A DNA stretch of 11,774 bases from Treponema sp. (GTDB taxonomy: Bacteria > Spirochaetota > Spirochaetia > Treponematales > Treponemataceae), in assembly GCA_012799545.1 (NCBI GenBank), contig JAAZLA010000066.1, positions 1 to 11,774 on the forward strand, read 5' to 3'. Below are positions 1 through 6,066 of the stretch, piece by piece. The notes under the pieces are model-generated. The model saw only the letters and a program-made list of their open reading frames with translations, did not search any database and was not told the DNA's origin. The position numbers and the translations under genes were made by a program. The stretch's first letter is position 1. Each line of letters begins with the position of its first letter.

Positions 1-1778
1 CGCCGCTCTTCTTCTATATTTCCGTCTCCCTCTTCCATACTTCGAGCGTGTGGAATGAGGCCGTCTTCTGCACCAGCTATAAAAACAACCGGAAACTCCA
101 ATCCCTTTGAGGCATGAATTGTCATAAGATTTACTTTTCCCAACAAGCCCTCTTCATCTTCCATGTCATCGCGCGAGAGAAGGGTAATGCGATTTAGGTA
201 GGCATAGAGACCTGAGTCAAAGGTGTCGGGGTTATTTTCCCAGCTATCTATGCCTGAGAGTAAATGTTCGATATTTAAAAACTTAAAACGCGCTGCCTTT
301 TCATTTTTTTGATACTCAGCCATGAGATAGTCCATGTAGTTTATTTCATCGACCATAGCACGCACTTTTTTTGACAAACCCTTTCCGCCGCTCAAAAGAA
401 GACTTCTTTGTTTTTCGATGAACTCTACAAATTCTACCAAATCAGCCTTTGCTCTATCGCTCAAGGGGCTTTCCGATGCGGCAATCAATGCATTGATACT
501 TGTCCACAGCGAGCATTTTTGACTTGTTGATATTGCCGATATTTGCTCGATGGTTTTTTTCCCAATTCCTCGCCGCGGTGTGTTGATAATGCGCAAAAGA
601 TTTATATCGTCATCGTGGTTTGATATAAGCCGTAGATAAGAAATAATATCTTTTATTTCCTTTCTTTGAAAAAAACTCGTTCCACCAGATATGCTATGTG
701 GAATATTTTCTGCCAAAAAAGCTTCCTCTATCGCACGAGTCATTGTATTCGCTCGTATGAGAACACCAAAGTCCCCAAACTTTCGCCCCTCGCTCATTCG
801 CAAGCTTTGGATCATCTCGGCGATAAAGCTTGCCTCATCATGCTCGTCCTCAGGCATATATACTTCTATGGGTTTTCCACTGCCATTTCCCGACCACAAG
901 CTTTTATCCTTGCGATTTGTATTGTGCGAGATAACTCCGTTTGCCGCAGCTAAAATAGTTTCTGTTGATCGATAATTTTGTTCAAGTCGTATTTCCATTA
1001 CATTTGGAAAGTCTCTTTCAAACATAAGAATGTTTTCATAGTTCGCACCACGCCAGCTATAAATGGATTGGTCATCATCGCCAACGACCGCAACATTTTG
1101 ATCAGCGATAGCCTTCATCAGGTGATATTGTTGAATCGAAGTATCTTGAAACTCATCAACCATAATATACTTATAGCGTTCTCGATATTTTTCTTTGATC
1201 TCGGGAAATTCTTGAAAAATCTTAAGGGGTAGGCAAATAAGGTCGTCGAAGTCAACAGCATTGTACAATTTTAAACCAGCTTGTACTTCATCGTAGAGCT
1301 GCTTGTATGCATCATTCGATGCCTCCCAGGTCCAGCGCCCTATTTTAATATTTGAAAAAAGATTTGCTATCTTGTATATATCGAGCCCCTCGGTTTTAAG
1401 CCCTAGTTCTCGAGCTGTTTCTTTTATAAGTTGATTTTTATCGACCTCATCATAAATAGAAAAGTTTTCTCTCCAGCCGAGGGCTCCTATGTCTTGTCTA
1501 AGAATTTTTACCCCAAAGGCATGAAAGGTTGATATGCTTAAATTTTGCAGTTTTTTCCCGGTAAGCTCACGTATTCTCTCTTGCATTTCTTTAGCAGCCT
1601 TATTTGTAAAAGTGAGCGCCAAAATCTGACTTTGTGGAATACCCATCTCAAGCATGTGGACAATGCGATTTGTAATAACCCGCGTTTTACCACTCCCTGC
1701 ACCCGCAATAATGAGCAAGGCACCCTCAATTGTTTTAACTGCCTTCTCTTGTTGTTCATTTAATCTCATAGTTGACAT
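1..1778 (-). CDS. rep: ATP-dependent DNA helicase, Rep/UvrD (SF1A) family, 3' end cut by window edge
   Basis: A 3'-5' superfamily 1A helicase that uses ATP to unwind DNA at stalled forks or during repair. The minus strand reads open through all canonical motifs (numbered from the ATG at 1769): Walker A GAGSGKT at 23-29, motif Ia LTFTNKAAKEM near 52, Walker B DEFQDT at 205-210, motif III VVGDDDQSIYSWRGA near 228, motif IV LEQNYRST near 262, motif V around IHASKGLEFP near 551. The window ends inside motif VI, at EEERR. The segment SGGTSFFQRKEIKD and the SWRGA variant look more like Rep than UvrD/PcrA, but this is by memory, so the paralogue assignment is less sure than the family. Two in-frame ATGs are possible, 1778 and 1769. 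Neither has a Shine-Dalgarno sequence. I chose 1778 because a promoter would start transcription just upstream of it; 1769 gives the Rep-like N-terminus MRLN. About 80 C-terminal residues or more lie outside. Confidence 0.93.
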   Translation of the reverse strand, partial: MSTMRLNEQQEKAVKTIEGALLIIAGAGSGKTRVITNRIVHMLEMGIPQSQILALTFTNKAAKEMQERIRELTGKKLQNLSISTFHAFGVKILRQDIGALGWRENFSIYDEVDKNQLIKETARELGLKTEGLDIYKIANLFSNIKIGRWTWEASNDAYKQLYDEVQAGLKLYNAVDFDDLICLPLKIFQEFPEIKEKYRERYKYIMVDEFQDTSIQQYHLMKAIADQNVAVVGDDDQSIYSWRGANYENILMFERDFPNVMEIRLEQNYRSTETILAAANGVISHNTNRKDKSLWSGNGSGKPIEVYMPEDEHDEASFIAEMIQSLRMSEGRKFGDFGVLIRANTMTRAIEEAFLAENIPHSISGGTSFFQRKEIKDIISYLRLISNHDDDINLLRIINTPRRGIGKKTIEQISAISTSQKCSLWTSINALIAASESPLSDRAKADLVEFVEFIEKQRSLLLSGGKGLSKKVRAMVDEINYMDYLMAEYQKNEKAARFKFLNIEHLLSGIDSWENNPDTFDSGLYAYLNRITLLSRDDMEDEEGLLGKVNLMTIHASKGLEFPVVFIAGAEDGLIPHARSMEEGDGNIEEER

Positions 1779-1786
1779 AGACAATT

Positions 1787-1815
1787 ATCATAATCAGAAA
1801 AGCCTGTTGATACAA
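1787..1815 (-). promoter_or_regulatory. Predicted sigma-70 promoter of the helicase gene
   Basis: On the minus strand, a -35 box TTGTAT (1815-1810) and a -10 box TATGAT (1792-1787) are separated by exactly 17 bases. Transcription would start near 1780, only a couple of bases before the ATG at 1778, so the transcript may have almost no leader. The boxes are seen in the sequence; promoter activity is inferred. Confidence 0.5.
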
Positions 1816-1908
1816 GGGGATAATGGATTTTGTAAAACTCGCCCAAGAGCTGATTGTGAATCCTGCAAAATCATGTACATCCTGTTTTCTCGAATAGCCA
1901 ATTATCTT

Positions 1909-1995
1909 TGCGGCATGGACGCCGCAGGAATTAAGCCTGACAGTTTTGCGAGCAAAACTGTCGTAGTTTTTTCAAACATGGATGTTTGAAAAAAC
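1909..1995. repeat. Three consecutive hairpin-forming inverted repeats
   Basis: Three inverted repeats stand in a row. The first has 6-base arms TGCGGC/GCCGCA (1909-1914, 1921-1926). The second has perfect 11-base arms GACAGTTTTGC/GCAAAACTGTC (1939-1949, 1952-1962). The third has perfect 14-base arms (1966-1979, 1982-1995) around a central GG. The first and third share the central bases ATGGA. They lie between the -35 boxes of two divergent promoters, with no T-run after the last one in the plus direction, so a role as terminator for either neighbour is unlikely. Just to the left are weaker symmetries: GATTTTG at 1826-1832 with CAAAATC at 1866-1872, and the palindrome ATGTACAT at 1873-1880. 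It may be a REP/MITE-like dispersed element or a protein-binding region; which one cannot be told from one copy. Confidence 0.7.
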
Positions 1996-2007
1996 GTTTA
2001 TTTCTCC

Positions 2008-2036
2008 TTGAATTTTTCTTTTTGCAATGCTATACT
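2008..2036 (+). promoter_or_regulatory. Predicted sigma-70 promoter of hexokinase
   Basis: A -35 box TTGAAT (2008-2013), a 17-base T-rich spacer and a -10 box TATACT (2031-2036) preceded by TGC, the extended -10 form. Transcription would start near 2043, giving a leader of about 30 bases before the hexokinase ATG. The palindrome array lies just upstream. Confidence 0.65.
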
Positions 2037-2073
2037 TTTTAGACATTTTGTATTGATTGTTTTGGAGGATATA

Positions 2074-3402
2074 ATGACAGTTGCGCAAAAGGTAAATGCT
2101 TTTCTAGGTAAAAATGGTTTTGCTTGTGGTGGCCCAAATATAAATGCGGTAATTGATAGCCTTCTTTGGGATATGAAAAAAGGTTTGAATGAAGGACGAG
2201 CTGCAGAAGGTGCATTTGTAGCGTCACAAGATATGATACCAACCTTTGCGATGCCTCCAACCGAGCGTATTGTCAATAAAAATGTAATTGTTATTGATGC
2301 CGGGGGAACGAATTTTAGGGCTTGTTTAGTTCATTTTGATGCGGAAGGTACTTATACTATATCTGACTTAAAAAAAACCGCGATGCCTGGTATTGAACGG
2401 GAATATGGAAAAAAAGAATTTTACGATACGATTGCAAAAAACCTTGACCACTTAAAGGGCAAGGCAGATTCTATCGGTTTTTGTTTTTCTTACGCAATGA
2501 GTATCACGCCGGAAGGAGATGGACGTGTTCTTGATTTCTCAAAAGAAATAAAAGCAAAAGAGGTTGTAGGAAGTCTTGTCGGAGAATCTTTGAGTGCAGC
2601 TCTTGTAGAAAGAGGATGGGAAAAACCGAAGAAAATTATTCTTTTAAACGATACCGCCGCGGCTCTTCTCTCCGGGGCAGCAAGTGCAAAACCCGGTCGT
2701 CTTTTTAGTTCCTATGTTGGGCTCATTTTGGGGACAGGAATGAATGCCGCTTATATTGAAAGCAATCCAATAAAAAAAATTGCAGGGCAAAAAGCTCCTG
2801 AAAGCCAAATCGTCGTTTGTGAAACCGGTAAGTTTGATAAATTGCCGCAATCACTTTTTGATATAGCCTATGATAAAACAACTAATACTCCTGGAATGTA
2901 TATAATTGAAAAAATGTGTTCAGGAGCATATTTGGGACCTGTAACAGGACTTGCTTTAAAACAAGCGGCAAAGGATGGTTTGTTTAGCGAAGCTGTTGCA
3001 AAAGACCTTCTTTTAATCGAAAAATTTGAATTAAAAGATATGGATCAATTCTTTTTTGCTCCTTACAACACAGATACTTTGCTTGGTGCAATTATGGCAA
3101 AGGGCAATCAAGATGATTATGATACGTGTTATGCTCTCCTCGATGCCTTTGTCGAACGAACAGCTCGGCTCGCAGCATCTATTATAGCAGCCTGCGTAAT
3201 AAAAAGTGAAAAAGGTACTCAAGCATCCCTCCCTGTCTGTGTTGTTACAGAAGGGACGACGTATTTTAAAACGCATAACTTACAAGATCGTGTAAAAGGC
3301 TATCTTAACACAGTGCTGATGGAAGAACGAGGTTTATCTTTTGAGTTAGTAAGCCCTGAGTCTGCAATTACCCTCGGTGCTGCTGTTGCGGCTTTGTCAT
3401 AA
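2074..3402 (+). CDS. hxk: Hexokinase, eukaryote-type family
   Basis: Phosphorylates glucose (or another hexose) with ATP, the entry step of glycolysis, in the cytoplasm. The 442-residue protein shows the order of the eukaryote-type hexokinase family: phosphate-1 loop DAGGTNFR at 75-82, sugar-binding segment FCFSYAMSITPEGDG at 136-150, LLNDTAAALLSGA around 190-202 with the expected catalytic Asp193, phosphate-2 loop LGTGMN at 219-224, EKMCSGAYLG at 279-288, the adenosine-side VVTEGTTYFK near 390, and ITLGAAVAA at the end. Length fits a single 50-kDa-type unit. The start is set by GGAGG at 2064-2068, five bases before the ATG; an upstream in-frame TTG at 2008 coincides with the -35 box and is rejected. 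It has its own promoter and terminator, so it is probably monocistronic. Sugar specificity cannot be read from the sequence. Confidence 0.94.
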   Translation: MTVAQKVNAFLGKNGFACGGPNINAVIDSLLWDMKKGLNEGRAAEGAFVASQDMIPTFAMPPTERIVNKNVIVIDAGGTNFRACLVHFDAEGTYTISDLKKTAMPGIEREYGKKEFYDTIAKNLDHLKGKADSIGFCFSYAMSITPEGDGRVLDFSKEIKAKEVVGSLVGESLSAALVERGWEKPKKIILLNDTAAALLSGAASAKPGRLFSSYVGLILGTGMNAAYIESNPIKKIAGQKAPESQIVVCETGKFDKLPQSLFDIAYDKTTNTPGMYIIEKMCSGAYLGPVTGLALKQAAKDGLFSEAVAKDLLLIEKFELKDMDQFFFAPYNTDTLLGAIMAKGNQDDYDTCYALLDAFVERTARLAASIIAACVIKSEKGTQASLPVCVVTEGTTYFKTHNLQDRVKGYLNTVLMEERGLSFELVSPESAITLGAAVAALS

Positions 3403-3421
3403 TATATATAAAAAATACTGA

Positions 3422-3451
3422 GAAAACGCTTTTAGTTTTAAAAGTGTTTTC
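3422..3451. terminator. Shared terminator between convergent hexokinase and DUF1622 genes
   Basis: Arms of 13 bases (3422-3434, 3439-3451; one G-T pair) close a 4-base loop. The hairpin sits 19 bases after the hexokinase stop and directly next to the stop of the minus-strand gene. In the minus direction a T-run follows a few bases beyond the stem; in the plus direction no clear T-run follows, apart from the T-rich right arm. It probably serves both genes, more convincingly the minus-strand one. Confidence 0.65.
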
Positions 3452-3453
3452 CC

Positions 3454-3801
3454 TTAATGTGCTGCTTCTCGAATTTCTTTTATTTCTTTATTTAAGAAGA
3501 GAGAAACAACCGTTCGTATTGTAATAATTGCAGCGAGGAGTATGATATCATCGATTGTTGGGTTGATGATGGTTTCGATTATGTCTGCAACAATAAGTAC
3601 TTCTAAGCCAAGTAGGACATAACTACCTAGCTCGGTTTTCATGTACTGTAGGCGAGAAATTTTTTCAGATTTTGGTATTTTTGCTATAAGGATGAGGAAA
3701 AGGTCTCGTGCGCAAAAAACAACACCAATACATAAAATAATAACAGATAAAACATTGATACCGAGTTTTACCATTTTTATTATCGGAAGAATTGTTTGCA
3801 T
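3454..3801 (-). CDS. Small membrane protein, DUF1622 family
   Basis: A 115-residue hydrophobic protein of unknown function. Three membrane segments are visible: about 12-38, 60-78 and 83-103, with a short charged stretch KIPKSEKISR at 41-50 between the first two and a charged C-terminal tail. The block LLGLEVLIVADIIETIINPTIDDIILLAAIITIRT (written here only as landmarks: LGLE at 64-67, ADII at 72-75, PT-DD at 81-85, IRT at 95-97) resembles what I remember of DUF1622. The start is the ATG at 3801, because AAGGAG lies five bases upstream (3812-3807); an upstream in-frame ATG at 3846 would lie about at the predicted transcription start. The gene has its own promoter and converges on hexokinase. 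Nothing in the neighbourhood suggests a function. Confidence 0.85.
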   Translation of the reverse strand: MQTILPIIKMVKLGINVLSVIILCIGVVFCARDLFLILIAKIPKSEKISRLQYMKTELGSYVLLGLEVLIVADIIETIINPTIDDIILLAAIITIRTVVSLFLNKEIKEIREAAH

Positions 3802-3850
3802 TTTATCTCCTTGTATACCTTTATGATTTCGCATAAATGATTTCACTTTT

Positions 3851-3879
3851 AGTATACACTGCCTTTTCTTATTTTACAA
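3851..3879 (-). promoter_or_regulatory. Predicted sigma-70 promoter of the DUF1622 gene
   Basis: On the minus strand, -35 TTGTAA (3879-3874), 17-base spacer, -10 TATACT (3856-3851). A run of eight A residues on the minus strand (plus-strand T 3880-3887) abuts the -35 box and could act as an UP element. The start of transcription is expected near 3844, giving a leader of roughly 43 bases. Confidence 0.6.
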
Positions 3880-3919
3880 TTTTTTTTCGCTTAGATTTAA
3901 GCTGATTCAATGCGCAGTA

Positions 3920-3948
3920 TTGACAAGATTTTAGCCACTTGCTATACT
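3920..3948 (+). promoter_or_regulatory. Strong predicted promoter of the rimP-nusA-infB operon
   Basis: A perfect -35 consensus TTGACA (3920-3925), 17-base spacer, and -10 TATACT (3943-3948) with the extended TGC in front. This is the best promoter match in the window, as expected for a translation-machinery operon. Transcription should start near 3955, about 128 bases before the rimP start codon. Confidence 0.75.
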
Positions 3949-3984
3949 TACTATAGAACATAAGTTAATATCCTTTACTTTCAG

Positions 3985-4009
3985 GAGTCGTTCAAGCGAC
4001 TCTTTTTTT
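3985..4009 (+). terminator. Intrinsic terminator / attenuator in the rimP leader
   Basis: A 6-base stem GAGTCG/CGACTC (3985-3990, 3997-4002) with loop TTCAAG is followed at once by seven T residues (4003-4009). It lies about 30 bases after the predicted transcription start and about 75 bases before rimP, so it cannot end an upstream plus-strand gene: the nearest neighbour is divergent. Its likely role is premature termination in the operon leader. In Bacillus subtilis NusA is known to control its own operon through a leader terminator; the same logic here is inference. Confidence 0.7.
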
Positions 4010-4022
4010 GTATCTTATAGCC

Positions 4023-4053
4023 AAGCATTTTTTTGAATTCAAAACAATTGCTT
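4023..4053 (+). other. Second inverted repeat in the rimP leader
   Basis: Outer arms AAGCA/TGCTT (4023-4027, 4049-4053) enclose an inner stem TTTTG/CAAAA (4031-4035, 4040-4044) with loop AATT. The structure is weak and AT-rich and sits between the leader terminator and the rimP ribosome-binding site. It may be part of leader regulation or chance. Confidence 0.3.
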
Positions 4054-4082
4054 TCGTTTACAAATTTTTTATAGGAGTATTT

Positions 4083-4550
4083 GTGGAGTATAGAGCTCTA
4101 GAATCGTTTCCTTATTATAATGAATCAAAACTCTTAGTTGAAGGCTTAGGCTATGCCCTCGTTGAGCTTCGTGTTACTCCACAAAATGGGCGTCATCAAG
4201 TACGAGCTGTTATCACTCGTCTTCGTTCTGAAGATACACAGAGTATTGGTATCGATGATTGTGCAAAGGTGCATCGTCTCCTTTTACCGCGACTTGAAGC
4301 ACTTATACAAAGTCCCGAGGTGTATATCGAAGTAACTTCTCCTGGTTTAGAGCGATTGATAAAAAATGCAGCGGAGTTTTCTTTGTTTATCGGAAAACAG
4401 CTTCGTGTTTGGGATGTAGAGATAAGTGATTGGCTTCTTGGCATTATTCGCAGTGCAAATGAAAAGGAATTAGAATTGGAACTACGGGACGGAAATCAAA
4501 AAAAGATACCGTTTGAAAATATTACAAAAGCAAAATTATTTCAATCTTAG
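4083..4550 (+). CDS. rimP: Ribosome maturation factor RimP
   Basis: RimP helps the late assembly of the 30S ribosomal subunit. The 155-residue protein has the usual family length, the N-terminal part with GLGYALVELRV near 21-31, the family signature YIEVTSPGLER at 81-91, and a C-terminal SH3-like beta domain (about 97-155) with GKQLRVWDVE. It starts at GTG 4083, chosen because AGGAG at 4073-4077 stands five bases upstream; the reading frame is open back to a TTG at 4008, but that codon lies in the T-run of the leader terminator. First gene of the operon; nusA follows ten bases after its stop, the conserved bacterial order. Confidence 0.92.
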   Translation: MEYRALESFPYYNESKLLVEGLGYALVELRVTPQNGRHQVRAVITRLRSEDTQSIGIDDCAKVHRLLLPRLEALIQSPEVYIEVTSPGLERLIKNAAEFSLFIGKQLRVWDVEISDWLLGIIRSANEKELELELRDGNQKKIPFENITKAKLFQS

Positions 4551-4560
4551 GGGGCTTGAG

Positions 4561-6060
4561 ATGTCATCGCAAATGGCAGACGCTATCCGACAATTAACAC
4601 AAGATAAGGGCTTAAGTAAAGAAGCCGTTCTTCAAACAATAGAAGATATGCTCAAGGCAGCATATAAGAGAACTTTTGGGACAAATGTAAATGCAATAGT
4701 GAAATTCAACGAGGACCAATCAGATGTCGCTATATATTCTCGAAAGGTAATAGTTGATGGTGTTTACGATCCAGTAACTGAAATAGAACTTGAAGAAGCA
4801 TTGGAGCTTAGTGAAGACTGCGAAGTAGGCGATGAAATCGATATTCTTGTCGATCCGCGTGAGTTTGATCGTTCTGCAATTCAAACAGGAAAGCAAACAG
4901 CGCAACAATCTTTTAGCGAAATTCAAAAAGATAGCTTATATGCTGAATACAAGGATAAGGTTGGAGAAATTATTATCGGTTATTATCAACGAGAGCGAAA
5001 TGGAACAATCTACGTTGATTTGGGTAAGGTTGAAGGTGTTTTACCTGCCAAAAACCAATCTCCACGAGAAGTTTATAAAAAAAATGATAGAATCCGGGCT
5101 ATAATCACAGAAATACGTAAATCCTATAATGGCCTACAGATTATACTCTCACGAACTGATCCTGATTTTATCCGTGCAATATTGGATTTAGAAGTACCAG
5201 AAGTATATGATAAAATTGTTGAAGTACATAAAATTGTACGTGAACCAGGCTACCGAACAAAAATTGCGGTTTATTCTCATCGAGATGATGTTGACCCAGT
5301 TGGAGCTTGCGTTGGTTTAAAAGGTGTGCGCATTCAAGCTGTTATTCGTGAGCTTGAGGGCGAAAAAATTGACGTACTTAAGTATGACGCTGACCCAAGG
5401 GTTTTTATCAAGAACGCCCTCTCTCCAGCAGAGGTTACTACTGTTATAATCTTGGACGAAGAGAAAAAACAAGCCCTTGCGGTAGTACCTGAAAGCCAAT
5501 TTTCTTTAGCAATCGGTAAACAAGGGCTGAATGTCCGCTTGGCAAATCGTCTTGCTGATTGGAGTATCGATGTAAAAACAGAAGATCAATGTGAAGAATA
5601 CGATGATTTACTGGCAGAATCGAGACGGCAAGCGCAAGAGCTCTTTAGCGATGTAGAAGAATATGATGAAATATCAAACATTTCAGAACTTCCACAGGTT
5701 GATGAAGATATTGTGGCAATTTTGGCAAAACACTCAATTGTCAGTATTCATGACTTCTTGGAAATGCAAGAAGCAGGTACCTTACCTGATGATGATGAGC
5801 TTACTGAAGAAAAATTGACTGCGTTGAATGCTCTTATTGATTCATTAGAGTATGATGACTGGGAAGAAGATGAAAGTTTCGAATCTGAAGAATCGGACTC
5901 TGATGAAACAGATGATGAAGAAATCGAAGAGCGTGAAGAAGACTTTCACGATGATGAAGAATACGAATGCCCCGAATGTGGTGGCGTAATAAAAATCGAT
6001 ATGGCAAACTGTCCTCATTGCGGTGTCGGTCTTAGTTTTGAATATGAGGATGAAGAGTAG
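4561..6060 (+). CDS. nusA: Transcription termination/antitermination factor NusA, with acidic tail and zinc-ribbon-like end
   Basis: NusA binds RNA polymerase and nascent RNA and modulates pausing, termination and antitermination. In the 499-residue protein I see the N-terminal polymerase-binding domain (1-~130), an S1 domain (~134-199), and two KH domains (~200-345) with DPVGACVGLKGVRIQAV near 245 and FSLAIGKQGLNVRLANRL near 314. A helix-hairpin-helix-like region follows (~372-432, DEDIVAILAKHSIVSIHDFL). Then comes a strongly acidic stretch (~433-468) and a C-terminal C-x2-C-x10-C-x2-C cluster (Cys470, 473, 484, 487) that looks like a zinc ribbon; this last module is not part of textbook NusA. 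ATG 4561 follows GGGGG at 4550-4554, which overlaps the rimP stop; an upstream in-frame TTG at 4513 lies inside rimP and is rejected. infB begins six bases after the stop, so coupling is likely. Confidence 0.96.
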   Translation: MSSQMADAIRQLTQDKGLSKEAVLQTIEDMLKAAYKRTFGTNVNAIVKFNEDQSDVAIYSRKVIVDGVYDPVTEIELEEALELSEDCEVGDEIDILVDPREFDRSAIQTGKQTAQQSFSEIQKDSLYAEYKDKVGEIIIGYYQRERNGTIYVDLGKVEGVLPAKNQSPREVYKKNDRIRAIITEIRKSYNGLQIILSRTDPDFIRAILDLEVPEVYDKIVEVHKIVREPGYRTKIAVYSHRDDVDPVGACVGLKGVRIQAVIRELEGEKIDVLKYDADPRVFIKNALSPAEVTTVIILDEEKKQALAVVPESQFSLAIGKQGLNVRLANRLADWSIDVKTEDQCEEYDDLLAESRRQAQELFSDVEEYDEISNISELPQVDEDIVAILAKHSIVSIHDFLEMQEAGTLPDDDELTEEKLTALNALIDSLEYDDWEEDESFESEESDSDETDDEEIEEREEDFHDDEEYECPECGGVIKIDMANCPHCGVGLSFEYEDEE

Positions 6061-6065
6061 GTGAT
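6059..6065 (+). promoter_or_regulatory. Shifted Shine-Dalgarno sequence deciding the infB start
   Basis: AGGTGAT overlaps the nusA stop and ends one base before ATG 6067. It matches the 3' half of the extended Shine-Dalgarno AAGGAGGTGATC, so despite the tight spacing it would place the ATG correctly. The alternative start GTG 6061 would lie inside this site and would rely on GAGGA at 6046-6050. Confidence 0.45.
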
Positions 6066-6066
6066 A

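Noticed and set aside
666..1232. Short plus-strand open frames opposite the helicase
   Set aside because: They lie opposite a continuous helicase frame with all family motifs, resemble no known protein, and have no ribosome-binding sites.
1654..1989. 111-codon plus-strand frame running into the palindrome array
   Set aside because: Its first third is antisense to the helicase, the rest translates the repeats, and no ribosome-binding site precedes it.
1939..1995. The two large palindromes as terminators
   Set aside because: No T-run follows on the plus strand and both flanking genes are transcribed away from this spot.
4008..4082. Longer rimP starting at TTG 4008
   Set aside because: This codon is within the T-run of the leader terminator, while GTG 4083 has AGGAG at correct spacing and gives the normal family length.
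4513..4560. Longer nusA starting inside rimP
   Set aside because: ATG 4561 has a clear ribosome-binding site and matches the usual NusA N-terminus.
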